Of a stretch of DNA of 64,000 nt, positions 36,419-46,463 are shown piece after piece. The notes under the pieces were generated by a model that saw only the letters and a program-made list of their open reading frames with translations, was not told the origin of the DNA and did no database searches. Source of the DNA: Pirellula sp. SH-Sr6A. GTDB taxonomy: Bacteria; Planctomycetota; Planctomycetia; Pirellulales; Pirellulaceae. Positions within the stretch are counted from its first letter, which is position 1; the number at the start of each line of letters is the position of its first letter. The stretch covers positions 6,243,988-6,307,987 of the forward strand of contig NZ_CP011272.1 in NCBI RefSeq assembly GCF_001610875.1, given 5' to 3'. The translations under genes and the position numbers were made by a program.

Positions 36419-36787
36419 ATGATGGATCGACAGAAACTTGCGGAAACCGCTTCAAAGCTCTTCCTCGAACATTCCAAAAGGCACGTTTTCCTATGCACCG
36501 GGGATTCTTGCTGCAGGGGAAACGAGGGGGCTAAAGCTTGGGACGCGCTCAAAGACGAGCTGAAACGACGCAATCTTAGCTTGAGCGATTCCCCCCAAGC
36601 CTGCTTTCGGACCAAGGTCCATTGCCTTCGGGTTTGCACGCAAGGTCCCATCTTGGTCGTGTATCCGGAAGGGCATTGGTATGCTGAGATGACAGCAGAC
36701 AAAATCCCTACATTCGTTGAGAAGCAACTCATTCAGGGGGAGCCGATCCCAGAATGGATCTTCGCAACTCGTCCGCTGCCCCTATAA
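36419..36787 (+). CDS. Thioredoxin-like [2Fe-2S] ferredoxin
   Basis: The 122-residue protein matches the small thioredoxin-fold ferredoxins (Aquifex Fd-like, also the NuoE C-terminal type). Four Cys can bind a 2Fe-2S cluster: Cys26 in FLCTGDSC with Cys31, then Cys69 and Cys73 in HCLRVCTQGPIL. The motif VVYPEGHWYAEMTADKIPTF that follows is typical of these proteins. Two adjacent ATGs (36419 and 36422) could start it. It should carry electrons in the cytoplasm; no partner oxidoreductase is next to it. It is linked to the membrane TPR gene by a 6-base gap. Confidence 0.85.
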   Translation: MMDRQKLAETASKLFLEHSKRHVFLCTGDSCCRGNEGAKAWDALKDELKRRNLSLSDSPQACFRTKVHCLRVCTQGPILVVYPEGHWYAEMTADKIPTFVEKQLIQGEPIPEWIFATRPLPL

Positions 36788-37088
36788 GGGCAAAGCTAGG
36801 GCCCTAAAAGATCCAGTCTAGGGCCTTGCAAGGTCCAAGCTCGCCGGCTCAGCGCAATCCAAGGCCGTTTGGCTTTTGAACCGATTGTTGGACCCAACCA
36901 CGCCACCTCGAACCCTTAGTCGCCATCAGAACGCTGCAAACCACCGGTAGATCCGGAACCAATGCAACGACCGTTCCATCCGAATGGGAAATTCCTTCAG
37001 TATCAGCCCGATTAGCTGGATCGAACATGCTGCCTGCGTAAACTAGAGGGATGTACTGCCCCAAGGCTCTAGTATTAGAATTTTGAAT
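36788..37088. other. Intergenic region before the tyrosine kinase gene
   Basis: About 300 bases precede the Wzc-like gene. It begins with short inverted GC-rich stretches (CTAGGGCCCTA and CTAGGGCCTTGCAAGGTCC near 36798-36832). A minus-strand open frame covers the region and ends at 36849 but lacks a recognisable family. No clear promoter seen. Confidence 0.5.
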
Positions 37089-39506
37089 ATGGATGCCATC
37101 CGCAATCCGTCCGAACCATCGCTCCCGAATCAGCCAAGTCAACGACAGCAGACGAATCCCGATCTGCTGAAGGTGCTTTGGCGCTGGAAATGGCTGCCCA
37201 TTCTCGGGGCCTTCATCGGCCTCACTGTTGGCTATTTGGTCTATGGCCAGATGCCGCCCCAGTACAAAGCGATGGCGCTCGTGCAGGTGCAGAGCCCTAT
37301 GCGCAATCTCCCCATCGACAACATGAATATGCCGATGGACACCAAGGGGAAGAGCGACGAGCTCGTGGTGATCCGCAGTTTGTCGGTTATCGAAAAGGCG
37401 GTTGAGTCCGCCAAGTTGACCCAGCACCGCAAACTTCTTGGCAAAAGCAAAGAAGAGATCATTGGTTGGATCAAGAACAAAAAGGTTCTTGAAGTCAAGC
37501 TTGGTTCTACCGACCCGAATAGCGAGATCATCGCGATCGGTATTACCACCGACGACGCGGAACTCTCTGGGACGATCCTGCAGGCAGTGGTCGCAGGCTA
37601 CAAGGCCCATACATCCAAGAAATTGAATGACGCTTCCAACGACGCGGTCACCGTCCTGAACAAATACAACGATTCGTATTTGAAGCGTCAAGAGAAGGTG
37701 CAGAAGGACGTCGAGAAGATTCGGCAGAATGCCGATTTGATCTTTGTCGATGGAAAGCTAATGGACCCATCGGCTTCGAAGCTGATCGCGATGGAAGAAT
37801 CTGTCGCGGTGATCGATAGCAAGAAGCGGGGAGTCGAATCGTTGCTTGAACAGATTCGCATCGCCCAAGACGCCGGGAGACCGATCGAAGAATCTCTCCG
37901 TCTGATTGCGTCCTCCGCAGTAGGGACCCTTGCGGCACCACTGGATGGGGTCAACATCGCCAACGAGAAGAACGACGTCCGAGTCCTAGCCTCGGCGGTG
38001 AGTCAGTTTGAGGATATGCAGGTCATCCCCATTCGCATCAAGCTCAAGCAAGAGCTAAGCACATGGGGCGAGCAGCATCCGACCGTGAAGGTGCTGCGAA
38101 ACAGTCTGGATGAAGTCGAAGCGAAGCTGGCAGAAAAGAAAGCCGCTCTCCAGGAAGCGGAAGAAAACGTCAAGCTGTTGATCGGATCCGACCAGCGCGA
38201 CATCCCGAGTCTTCAGAACCAGCTCAAAAATTCGCTTGGAGCCCTTACCGAAGAACTTTCCAAATTAGAGCGCGAGAGAAACAAGGTTCTCGAGGACATC
38301 GCGTCGATCAAGGTTAAGGTGCAGGCCAACGCCCAGTTGATCGGCGACTTTATGATGAACCTCGCCGAACTCGAAGCTCTCGGCAAGACTTCGAAGGAGA
38401 TCAGCGAAGTTTTGAATCGATTGTTGGTCAGCACGGAGTCGAATCAAACCACGATTTCCGATTTGGAAGTTTCGTCCCTCGGTGGATTCGTCGGTCCGCG
38501 CATCGAACTCTATCTTGGTATTGGGGCCATGTTGGGATTAGCGCTGTTCAGCGGTATCGCTTACTTGCTTGAGCTCGCAGATCGTTCCTACCGCAGTCCG
38601 GATGAAATTGCCGTGGACCTTGGGATGCCGATCATCGGTCACCTGCCGCTGGCGAGTCTCTCGCGGACCAAACGGGTGGATGAGAAGGTGGACACGTCCA
38701 TCGTTACCTTGCACAAGTCTCGCTCCGCATTGAGCGAAGCGTTTCGCGGAATTCGAACAGCCCTCTTTTTCACTTGCAGCCAGGGGTCGATCAAAGTCAT
38801 TCAAGTGACCAGTCCTGTGCCTGGCGATGGAAAGTCGACGATTGCGGCAAATCTCGCGGTCTCCATTTCCCAATCGGGCCGCCGTGTCTGTTTGGTCGAT
38901 TGCGACTTCCGACGTCCGCGGGTTGCTAAGATCTTTGGACTGCGCGAAGACTTAGGGCTCGTGCAAGTCATTGGAGGCAAAGCGGAGTTGGATGACGCGA
39001 TTCAAACCACGACGATCGAAAACCTCTTTGCGGTGACATGCGGTCGGCGGCCGGGGAATCCCGCCGAGCTATTGGCCAGCGAGCGTTTCAATCAATTGCT
39101 CGCCGAACTGCGGGACAAGTTTGACTATGTGATTGTCGATACTCCGCCAATTTTGGTGGTGAGTGATCCTGCGGCGGTTTCCACCAACGTCGATGGTGTC
39201 ATCTTGACCGTTCGTCTCCGACGAAACCTCAAACCGATTGCCCTCCGAGCATCTCAGATGCTCCATTCCATGAACGCCAACATGATTGGCGTGGTGGTAA
39301 ACGGAATTGGAGTCGGTGGAAACGGATATGGATACGGAGGTTATCGTTACGACGCGTACTCCAGCACTCCGGGTTATGGCTACGGTCAATCGGGATACGG
39401 TGGTTATGGGTACGGCGCTACCTATCAATACGGCGGGTACTATGGAGGGACCATGATTGGAAAGGATTATTATTCCGATTCGGTTCCCAAACCCGTGAAC
39501 AAATAG
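37089..39506 (+). CDS. wzc: Polysaccharide co-polymerase / tyrosine autokinase, Wzc-like
   Basis: From the ATG at 37089 (TTG at 37083 is also open) the protein has 805 residues. A Wzz domain with the first membrane helix lies near 28-52 (WRWKWLPILGAFIGLTVGYL). A long coiled coil follows (about 190-450), then a second helix near 475-497. The BY-kinase domain (about 530-750) has Walker A VPGDGKSTIAANLA, Walker A' VCLVDCDFRRP and Walker B VIVDTPPI. The tail has a dense Tyr cluster (YGYGGYRYDAYSS and further YGGYGYG) for autophosphorylation. Wzc-type kinases steer capsule or exopolysaccharide chain length. No wza is beside it; the Wzm/Wzt operon lies about 2 kb upstream on the other strand. Confidence 0.93.
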   Translation: MDAIRNPSEPSLPNQPSQRQQTNPDLLKVLWRWKWLPILGAFIGLTVGYLVYGQMPPQYKAMALVQVQSPMRNLPIDNMNMPMDTKGKSDELVVIRSLSVIEKAVESAKLTQHRKLLGKSKEEIIGWIKNKKVLEVKLGSTDPNSEIIAIGITTDDAELSGTILQAVVAGYKAHTSKKLNDASNDAVTVLNKYNDSYLKRQEKVQKDVEKIRQNADLIFVDGKLMDPSASKLIAMEESVAVIDSKKRGVESLLEQIRIAQDAGRPIEESLRLIASSAVGTLAAPLDGVNIANEKNDVRVLASAVSQFEDMQVIPIRIKLKQELSTWGEQHPTVKVLRNSLDEVEAKLAEKKAALQEAEENVKLLIGSDQRDIPSLQNQLKNSLGALTEELSKLERERNKVLEDIASIKVKVQANAQLIGDFMMNLAELEALGKTSKEISEVLNRLLVSTESNQTTISDLEVSSLGGFVGPRIELYLGIGAMLGLALFSGIAYLLELADRSYRSPDEIAVDLGMPIIGHLPLASLSRTKRVDEKVDTSIVTLHKSRSALSEAFRGIRTALFFTCSQGSIKVIQVTSPVPGDGKSTIAANLAVSISQSGRRVCLVDCDFRRPRVAKIFGLREDLGLVQVIGGKAELDDAIQTTTIENLFAVTCGRRPGNPAELLASERFNQLLAELRDKFDYVIVDTPPILVVSDPAAVSTNVDGVILTVRLRRNLKPIALRASQMLHSMNANMIGVVVNGIGVGGNGYGYGGYRYDAYSSTPGYGYGQSGYGGYGYGATYQYGGYYGGTMIGKDYYSDSVPKPVNK

Positions 39507-39530
39507 CACGCGATCGAGCTGGAAACGGAA

Positions 39531-40826
39531 TTGGTATTGAGTCCTAAGAAGGTCTGTATCATCAATGTTGTTGGGCTGACGCCTGACTTGATGGCGCACG
39601 CCCCGCATATTGCCAAGCTTGGATCCGCGACTCCTTGGAAGCCTCCTCTTCCCGCGGTCACTTGCACCTCGCAAGCCACGATGCTGACGGGCCAATTGCC
39701 AGCCGACCATGGCATCGTGGGGAACGGCTGGTACTTTCGCGAAACAGGCGAAGTTCGGTTTTGGCAACAGTCGCGGAATCTTATTCAGTCGGACCGCTTG
39801 CTTTACGACGGTATCGACACGGCCAAGATGTTTTGGTGGTTCAACCAGCATGCCCCTGTTCGCTGGGGCGCCACTCCTAAACCTCATTACGGGTCTGATG
39901 GTTCGAAGGTATTTGACATCCTCGACAACACGGAATGCAGGCTCGTCGAACACCTCGGGCCCTTTCCGTTTTTCTCGTTCTGGGGCCCGAACGCAGGGTT
40001 GCCAGCTTCGGACTGGATCGCCAAGGCAACAGCCATCGTTCTTCGAGAAAAGCAACCTTCGTTGACGTTAGCCTACCTACCCCATCTCGACTACGACTTT
40101 CAGCGATTCGCTTCGCCGAGTATCGAGCGAGTCCGGGAGGTCGATCAGTGCGCCCAGATCGTTATCGAGGCGGCCCACTCCATCGGCGCGACGCCCATTG
40201 TGGTGTCGGAATATGGCCTCGTTCCGGTCGATAAGCCCGTTGGTATCAATCGAGTCCTTCGTGAGCATGGATGGCTCGTGGTTCGCGATGGACCATTCGG
40301 AGAACAGATGATGCCAGGCGATTCCAAAGCTTTCGCGGTCGTCGATCACCAGCTGGCGCATATCTACGTGAAGAACTCGGCCGATCGCGGGGCCGTACGG
40401 CGTTGCTTGGAGAGCATCGATGGCGTAGCACAAGTTGTCGATCCCGCCGAGATCGGATTGGGGCATCCTCGAAGCGGAGAGTGGATCGCACTTGCACAGC
40501 CGAATGCTTGGTTCCATTACTACTTTTGGCTCGATGATGCGAGGGCCCCGGATTACGCGAGAACTGTGGACATCCATCGCAAACCCGGATACGACCCGGT
40601 CGAATTGTTCATGACTTCGCGACTGAGAGCGATCGCGCGTGTCGCCCAAAAGAAACTAGGGTTCCGGTACCGAATGGACGTGATTCCACTGGAACCCGAA
40701 CTCGTTCAAGGGAGTCATGGGCTGTGGACTTCCCCTGAGAAAGGTCCCTTGATTATCGGACCGGATGCCCCAAACGACATGCTGCTCTTCAAGGCCTATA
40801 TCCGGGGTATGTTAGGGGCGAGTTAG
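39531..40826 (+). CDS. Alkaline phosphatase-superfamily phosphodiesterase (nucleotide pyrophosphatase type)
   Basis: The 431-residue protein has the type I phosphodiesterase (NPP) layout: metal and nucleophile region with PAVTCTSQATMLTGQ (Thr as likely nucleophile) near 43, the GIVGNGWYFRETGEV motif near 61, LPHLDYDFQRF with metal ligands near 183, and VVSEYGLVPVD with later ligands. The final HGLWTSPEKGPLIIGPDAP is also typical. It acts on phosphodiester or pyrophosphate bonds; its substrate is unknown. The start is TTG at 39531, because no ATG lies before the first strand. It follows the Wzc gene by 24 bases, suggesting co-expression and perhaps a sugar-nucleotide substrate. Confidence 0.85.
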   Translation: MVLSPKKVCIINVVGLTPDLMAHAPHIAKLGSATPWKPPLPAVTCTSQATMLTGQLPADHGIVGNGWYFRETGEVRFWQQSRNLIQSDRLLYDGIDTAKMFWWFNQHAPVRWGATPKPHYGSDGSKVFDILDNTECRLVEHLGPFPFFSFWGPNAGLPASDWIAKATAIVLREKQPSLTLAYLPHLDYDFQRFASPSIERVREVDQCAQIVIEAAHSIGATPIVVSEYGLVPVDKPVGINRVLREHGWLVVRDGPFGEQMMPGDSKAFAVVDHQLAHIYVKNSADRGAVRRCLESIDGVAQVVDPAEIGLGHPRSGEWIALAQPNAWFHYYFWLDDARAPDYARTVDIHRKPGYDPVELFMTSRLRAIARVAQKKLGFRYRMDVIPLEPELVQGSHGLWTSPEKGPLIIGPDAPNDMLLFKAYIRGMLGAS

Positions 40827-40834
40827 CCAAGAAC

Positions 40835-41914
40835 TCAATTGGGTAGTGCTTGAAGCAACGTCGGTGCATCGACTTGTCCTACCGCCCCATCGGCTCCAGC
40901 TGCCCAGAGGCTTCCGTCTTTGGCGATTCCTAGCGTGTGGAATCCAAGCTCCGAAAAAGGAGCCCACGTTTCGCCATCTCGACTGATATCCGTTCCTGTG
41001 GGACCGGTGCAAATCCATCTCGATGATTCGGAATGGTAAACGACGCATGAGCGAAAGCCTCTCACACCCGTTCCTTTCGCTTCTCGCCAACTGGTCCCCA
41101 AATCATCCGAAATCCCCAACGTCCCTTGTCGGTCGAACAGTTGTTTGTAATCCCCCCCGACCGCAATCAATTTGTTGGCCGATCGGGAAAGAGAAAAGAT
41201 GCCGCGACTGGGACTTCGCGATAGGGGTCGAACTTCGATTCGTTTCCATGAAGGTTTGGTTCCTGGAGGGAGCAAATCGCTCGAGGGTGCTTGAAGAACG
41301 CACGCGTTTCCTCCCTCGGTACCACCCAGTCCAACCCAGATCCAATCTTCCGATAGCAGCATGCTGGAATTGCTCGCAGCGAACCCCGCCTCTCCTTGTT
41401 GAAGTAGCGGGGTTGCTGCAGCAGGAAGCCGAGTCCACGTCTTGCCTCTATCGACGGTTACCAAGATCTCTAGTCGCCCGTCCACAGGGTCACCGAAAAC
41501 GACGCCTTTTTCTGGGCCTAAGAATTTCATGCCATTGAAGAAGGAGGTTGGATTCGAGCTTCGATACACCTCGCGCCACGTCACTCCTCCATCGATGGTT
41601 CGGTAAAGACATGCCGGTTGACCTGCTGTCGCGACGATTGCGTTCTGGTCATCCCACGCGTGGATCGAACGAAATTCGGAATGCTCTAGTCCTTGAATGC
41701 GCCCCAAGACGACTTGTTCATCTCGCCGCGAGTAGCGAATCACAACACCTTCGCTTCCGCAGACCCAAACATTGTTTTTATCGAGCGGATAAATCCCGCG
41801 AAGAGAGGATCTCGGATGCAGCTGGAATGATGTCCACTCCCCGCCCCATGCTGTGAAACATGACAATCCGATTAGAGTCATGCACGCAAAAGCGATCATT
41901 CTCGAAGTCTTCAT
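40835..41914 (-). CDS. Secreted YCF48/BNR-like beta-propeller protein
   Basis: From the ATG at 41914 the product has 359 residues with a signal peptide (MIAFACMTLIGLSCFTAWGG, cleavage near 25). Repeated Asp-box-like units such as YRTIDGGVTWREV, VTVDRGKTWTRLP and GISDDLGTSWREA show a YCF48/BNR propeller. In photosynthetic organisms YCF48 helps photosystem II assembly; secreted planctomycete members have no known role. The longer frame to 42010 adds 32 residues before the signal peptide and is rejected. It converges on the phosphodiesterase gene with an 8-base gap, and no operon partner is visible. Confidence 0.8.
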   Translation of the reverse strand: MKTSRMIAFACMTLIGLSCFTAWGGEWTSFQLHPRSSLRGIYPLDKNNVWVCGSEGVVIRYSRRDEQVVLGRIQGLEHSEFRSIHAWDDQNAIVATAGQPACLYRTIDGGVTWREVYRSSNPTSFFNGMKFLGPEKGVVFGDPVDGRLEILVTVDRGKTWTRLPAAATPLLQQGEAGFAASNSSMLLSEDWIWVGLGGTEGGNACVLQAPSSDLLPPGTKPSWKRIEVRPLSRSPSRGIFSLSRSANKLIAVGGDYKQLFDRQGTLGISDDLGTSWREAKGTGVRGFRSCVVYHSESSRWICTGPTGTDISRDGETWAPFSELGFHTLGIAKDGSLWAAGADGAVGQVDAPTLLQALPN

Positions 41915-42155
41915 TTTGCCTATCTTGCCTGGGTTTGCTGTTTTGCAGCGTCGCTCGAGTGTTCTGTCTGTTTGGTGGGCCAGCGAGTCACCTTTAAGTT
42001 TATCGCGCAATCCGCTATAACCGAAAAGCCTCTCCCAGTTCGAATTTGCTAGCTTCCTCTAACAAATTCGCATTCCTCTCAAGCCGGTTGAGGCATCAAG
42101 CCGTTGTAGGGCTTAGGACTAGCCATTGCCCATGCTTCGAATCCATTGAAGAACC

Positions 42156-44357
42156 ATGACACAAATTGATTACACTGTTGGCCAGGACTTTGCTTCTCCC
42201 TCGTTCGCAAACGAAATCGACGCGGAGGCTCTGTATGAGAAGTGTATGGCCTTGGCCAAAAACATGTGGTGGAGTTGGCAACCCGAGGTTTCCAACTTGT
42301 TCCGCGACATCGATCCAATTCGGTGGCGTCAATTGGATCACAATCCGATCGCATTGCTCCGCGAATTCACGGCGGAGAGGCTTGCTGTGCGTGCGAGTGA
42401 GATGGTGTTGCACAGCCGAGTCAATTACGCATTTCGACGGCTGCAGGAATACATGGAGAGCTCCAATACTTGGGCTCAGACCAACTCAGGTGTGCTGGGA
42501 AGCAAGCCTGTCGCATACTTTTCCGCCGAATTTGGACTGCATGAGTCGTTGCCTGTCTATTCCGGTGGCTTGGGTGTGCTCTCAGGGGATCATGTGAAAA
42601 GCGCGAGCGGGCTAGGTGTTCCGTTAATCGGAATCGGCCTTTATTACTCCCATGGTTATTTCAAACAGCATCTCACCGGAGATGGCTATCAACGAGAGGA
42701 ATACTACGAAACCAAGGTGGAGGACCTTCCTCTAGAGGCAGCCACGTTGGCCGACGGAACTCCTCTAACCGTATCGATCGACACACGTAACGGCCGACTT
42801 CTCGCCAAGGTCTGGAAGGTAGCAGTGGGCCGTGTTCGTTTGTTCTTGCTCGATTGCAACGTCGAAGGCAATCGTCCGGAAGATCGCGAGCTCACCAGTC
42901 GACTCTATGGTGGCGACGAACGAACCCGGATTCGACAAGAGCTGGTTATCGGAGTGGGAGGTGTCAAAGCTCTGCGGGCTCTCGGCATCACCCCCGGCGT
43001 TTATCACCTCAATGAAGGGCATAGCGCCTTTGCCCCGCTCGAAGTTGTTCGTCAACGCATGGAAGACGATGGAATGACTTTCGAAGACGCGGTGCGAGAA
43101 ATATCCGAGATGACTGTGTTCACGACACATACACCTGTCCCAGCAGGTCATGATCGCTTCGATGCGGGACTTATCGAAGAACACTTGGGCCCACTCCGAG
43201 ACGCGCTGCGACTGAGCCCCGAGCGATTGATGGGTTTGGGTCGAGTCAACGTCGATGATCACAACGAATCCTTCTGCATGACCGTGATCGGGCTCAAAAT
43301 GTCGCGTCAAGCGAACGCTGTCAGCCAGTTGCATGGTCACATTTCGCGACGCATGTGGCAATGCCTGTGGCCCCATCGAGAAGAACGCAACATTCCGATC
43401 GGTCATATCACCAACGGTGTTCACGTGGAAAGCTGGCTCGCTTGGCAGATGCAGCAGCTTTATGATCGACATTTCCCAGCCAACTGGAAATCCCAGATGG
43501 GCGAAGCGGATGTTTGGCAATACATTCATCAAGTCGATCCGGGGGAACTCTGGGAAACGCACAATGCTCTGAAGAATTTGCTCCTCTCCTTTGTGCGACG
43601 CCGCGTTTCCCGCCAGTGCCGCCGACGAGGTGAAAGCGATGATGTTGTGGAAGCAGCCCGCAGTGTCTTGAGCCCGAATATTTTGACCATCGGATTCGGT
43701 CGACGTTTTGCGACCTACAAGCGAGCGAATCTGCTGTTCAAGGATCTGGATCGCATCTCTCGATTGCTCGATAGCACCGATCGCCCACTGCAAGTCATCT
43801 TCGCAGGAAAAGCCCACCCCAAAGATGAACCGGGCAAGCGATTCATCCAAGAGATCGCCAATCTTCGACACGATTCTCGATTCGGAGGCCGCGTCGTCTT
43901 TATCGAAGACTATGACATCAATGTTTGTCGTCACTTGATCCAAGGGGTCGACGTGTGGCTCAACAATCCACGCCGTCCTCTCGAAGCATCCGGAACGAGT
44001 GGTCAAAAGACCGTTCTCAACGGCGGTCTCAACTGCAGCGTTCTCGATGGATGGTGGGCGGAGGCGTACAACGGCACCAACGGTTTTGCGATTGGGAAAG
44101 GTACCAGCCACTCCGATGACCGCATCACCGACAAACGGGATTCGGATTACCTCTATCAGACTCTCGAGGAGTCGGTCATCCCCACCTACTACAACCGAGA
44201 TCGGGACGGGCTACCAAGGCAATGGATCAAGATGATGATGAGCAGCATCAGCACCTTGGCGTGGCGCTTTAGTTCTCACCGAATGGTGATGGACTATACC
44301 AGGCAGGCATACGTGCCCGCAGCCGGTGGATTGAGCTGTGAGATGAAAAAGGCGTAG
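42156..44357 (+). CDS. glgP: Alpha-glucan (glycogen/maltodextrin) phosphorylase
   Basis: The 733-residue protein has a DUF3417-type N-terminus (MALAKNMWWSWQPEVSNLFR near 31) followed by the phosphorylase core of the TIGR02094 type. Landmarks are YFSAEFGLHESLPVYSGGLG near 121, NEGHSAFAPLEVVRQR near 288, HTPVPAGHDRFD near 327, ITNGVH near 411, and the C-terminal GTSGQKTVLNGGLNCSVLDG near 615, where the Lys in GQK is the likely PLP-binding position. It releases glucose 1-phosphate from alpha-glucans in the cytoplasm. The shorter-type length fits the family. A minus-strand frame of 448 codons runs opposite to it and is a shadow. No other glycogen gene is in the window. Confidence 0.95.
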   Translation: MTQIDYTVGQDFASPSFANEIDAEALYEKCMALAKNMWWSWQPEVSNLFRDIDPIRWRQLDHNPIALLREFTAERLAVRASEMVLHSRVNYAFRRLQEYMESSNTWAQTNSGVLGSKPVAYFSAEFGLHESLPVYSGGLGVLSGDHVKSASGLGVPLIGIGLYYSHGYFKQHLTGDGYQREEYYETKVEDLPLEAATLADGTPLTVSIDTRNGRLLAKVWKVAVGRVRLFLLDCNVEGNRPEDRELTSRLYGGDERTRIRQELVIGVGGVKALRALGITPGVYHLNEGHSAFAPLEVVRQRMEDDGMTFEDAVREISEMTVFTTHTPVPAGHDRFDAGLIEEHLGPLRDALRLSPERLMGLGRVNVDDHNESFCMTVIGLKMSRQANAVSQLHGHISRRMWQCLWPHREERNIPIGHITNGVHVESWLAWQMQQLYDRHFPANWKSQMGEADVWQYIHQVDPGELWETHNALKNLLLSFVRRRVSRQCRRRGESDDVVEAARSVLSPNILTIGFGRRFATYKRANLLFKDLDRISRLLDSTDRPLQVIFAGKAHPKDEPGKRFIQEIANLRHDSRFGGRVVFIEDYDINVCRHLIQGVDVWLNNPRRPLEASGTSGQKTVLNGGLNCSVLDGWWAEAYNGTNGFAIGKGTSHSDDRITDKRDSDYLYQTLEESVIPTYYNRDRDGLPRQWIKMMMSSISTLAWRFSSHRMVMDYTRQAYVPAAGGLSCEMKKA

Positions 44358-44404
44358 TCCTCCCCAACAGGGCATTCTCAATCCCGTTACAATAGAATCG
44401 CGTA

Positions 44405-46453
44405 ATGATCACACGCCCAAACGCAACGGCGCGTCTGGGCTTCATCGTCCTCGATCTGCGATATCTACCAATGCCCCTTCTCTCCTTTCGTCCGCTGAAA
44501 TTCTATTCGGCTCCGCTCTCGACCGCATTGCTTTCGGTTGCCCTACTCGCACCGCAATGCATTGCCCAATCCAACGCTCCGCGTGAGTGGTCCGATGCCA
44601 CGGGTGCTTACAAAATCCAAGCTAGTCTGATCGAAGTGAAGGATGGAATCGCCTTCCTCAAGACCAGTGATGGCAAGACTCTGAAGATCCCACTGGCTCG
44701 ACTTAGCGAAGCCGATCAAGCCTTCCTTAAAGTTGGCAGCAATCCCTTCGAAGAAGTAGCGGGGGATGCGGGGAGGCCGATGTCCGGTTCGGGCTCTTCG
44801 GCAAACGCCAGCAGCTCGGCCAATCCAGGGGGTGCAGCGGGAAGCGCTAGCGCCCTGGCTGGCTGGTCAAGTGACCTCAAGATCGATTGGAGTTCTGTCG
44901 ATGACCTCGATCTCAATAACGATGGCTCCTGGAATCTGACCTTGCCACCCCCTTCCGATTTCGGAGCGACTGCCAAGCGTGCCATGCTGAAAGAGAAGGA
45001 GAATTTTCACGAAGACTTGAGACGTCTTGATGTGAATCCGACTGTTATGAGAGGCGTCGCCGGTTTCACGGTGAGCTTTTCGGTACCCAAGCCCCTGAGT
45101 CGGTTGTCCTTGATCGACTTTGCGACGGGCAAAGCGATACATACTGCGGCAGTGGAAGCCGATATGGGCCCGCTCTGTTTGCTCAATGACGGTAGTACTG
45201 TGTTGATGCAGGGCTCCAGCGATGATCGAAAAGGATTTGAAACGCTAGATCAGTTGCAGTTGTGGAAAGTAACAGGCAAACAGGTCGCGCGTTCTTCGAT
45301 TTGGGTCCCCTTTCCGGACGAGTCGGAAAGCTTCGGAAGAAAGGCGAACGCCAAGCTGTCCGATGCGATCCCTCTGGCCAATAACAAACTGCTATTGGTT
45401 GGCAGCAATGGGCACGTCGCGTGCATCGACGTGTTGACTCGCAAGCCTTACTGGCACGCGAACCTCACGTCGAATTTTGCCGTTGCTGCTTCGTTGGATC
45501 GCAGTCTCGTTGCCTTGGTTAAAGGCCACACGGTCTTGATCGTCGATCCCGATTTGGGACAAGTGAAGTGCCAACAATCCATGCCTGACAAACCCCACCT
45601 CGCTTGGACCCGAGCTTGCTGGAGTCCTAGCGGTAACAAGCTGATCGTCACCTTTACGAACTCTCTCCGGGTGCTTGATTTGACGACGGGTGAGTGGGCG
45701 CAACAATTGACACTTACTGGGACGCCCATCGCAACCAGCAGCTTGGGTTGCCCTCACGACGACTACGCTCTTTTGGACGGCCGATTGCTCCTACATATTC
45801 CGTCGCAAATCAAAGTCTGCGAGTATCGCGATGCCAAGAAGATTGAGGTGTTAGGAGGCATGTCCTTTATTGCCATGCAGAGCAAGGAAGCTGGGTTGGT
45901 CGTTCCAGCCAAGATCCCGCATCCGGCGGCGGAAAAGATCCTCGATCAAGCGGAGAAAGACCCCAGCGTGTTCTTGATTCACCCTGGAGTCGAGGTATCG
46001 ATCGATGCATCCGGTGCGGGGCAATATGCACAGCAAGTCGCTGCGTCGCTCAAAAAGGCCGCCGAGGCATCCGGTTACAAAGTCGTTGATGGCGCTCCCG
46101 TGTCTCTCGTCGCGACGATCAGCGGTCCCAAGCAGGAGGCTGTCTCGTACATCGCTTCCGGTGCGTTTGTCGCCAACGTCTACCAATCAGGAATTCGTCT
46201 TAGGTGGCAAGGCAAGGACGTTTGGTCCACGGGTGGGTCCAACATCCCGGGAATCCTGCAAACAAAACGAGGGGAATCGATTCAACAAACGCTGGACGAG
46301 CTTGGACGAACGCCAAATCTACATGTCTTCGAGGCCGCTCGGTTCCCCAAACTCCTCCAGCGACCTTCTGCCGACTCGAAAGTCCCCGCGAGTGGCGGAG
46401 ATGCGTTGATGGTCTCCAAGTTCACGATGCACGGCTTGGTGGACTCAAACTGA
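44405..46453 (+). CDS. Secreted SHD1-domain protein with WD40-like repeats
   Basis: The 682-residue product starts at ATG 44405, or better at 44471 (MPLLSFRPLKFYSAPLSTAL) which leads directly into the signal peptide ending CIAQ. Just after it, REWSDATGAYKIQASLIEV and GKTLKIPLARLSEADQAFL form an SHD1 (SLA1 homology) domain, common in secreted planctomycete proteins. A Ser/Gly-rich linker (about 125-150) follows, then WD40-like units (IDVLTRKPYWHANL and LDLTTGEWAQQL). The C-terminal 180 residues have no family I can name. It lies 47 bases after glgP on the same strand but a functional link is doubtful. Confidence 0.8.
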   Translation: MITRPNATARLGFIVLDLRYLPMPLLSFRPLKFYSAPLSTALLSVALLAPQCIAQSNAPREWSDATGAYKIQASLIEVKDGIAFLKTSDGKTLKIPLARLSEADQAFLKVGSNPFEEVAGDAGRPMSGSGSSANASSSANPGGAAGSASALAGWSSDLKIDWSSVDDLDLNNDGSWNLTLPPPSDFGATAKRAMLKEKENFHEDLRRLDVNPTVMRGVAGFTVSFSVPKPLSRLSLIDFATGKAIHTAAVEADMGPLCLLNDGSTVLMQGSSDDRKGFETLDQLQLWKVTGKQVARSSIWVPFPDESESFGRKANAKLSDAIPLANNKLLLVGSNGHVACIDVLTRKPYWHANLTSNFAVAASLDRSLVALVKGHTVLIVDPDLGQVKCQQSMPDKPHLAWTRACWSPSGNKLIVTFTNSLRVLDLTTGEWAQQLTLTGTPIATSSLGCPHDDYALLDGRLLLHIPSQIKVCEYRDAKKIEVLGGMSFIAMQSKEAGLVVPAKIPHPAAEKILDQAEKDPSVFLIHPGVEVSIDASGAGQYAQQVAASLKKAAEASGYKVVDGAPVSLVATISGPKQEAVSYIASGAFVANVYQSGIRLRWQGKDVWSTGGSNIPGILQTKRGESIQQTLDELGRTPNLHVFEAARFPKLLQRPSADSKVPASGGDALMVSKFTMHGLVDSN

Positions 46454-46463
46454 TGTTGGAGCG

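Noticed and set aside
36849-37691. Minus-strand frame of 280 codons
   Set aside because: Most of it is opposite the Wzc gene. The last 80 codons look slightly protein-like but match nothing, and no start or ribosome site supports a short gene.
42765-44111. Minus-strand frame of 448 codons across glgP
   Set aside because: It runs opposite to clear glycogen phosphorylase motifs and has no family of its own; it is a codon-bias shadow.
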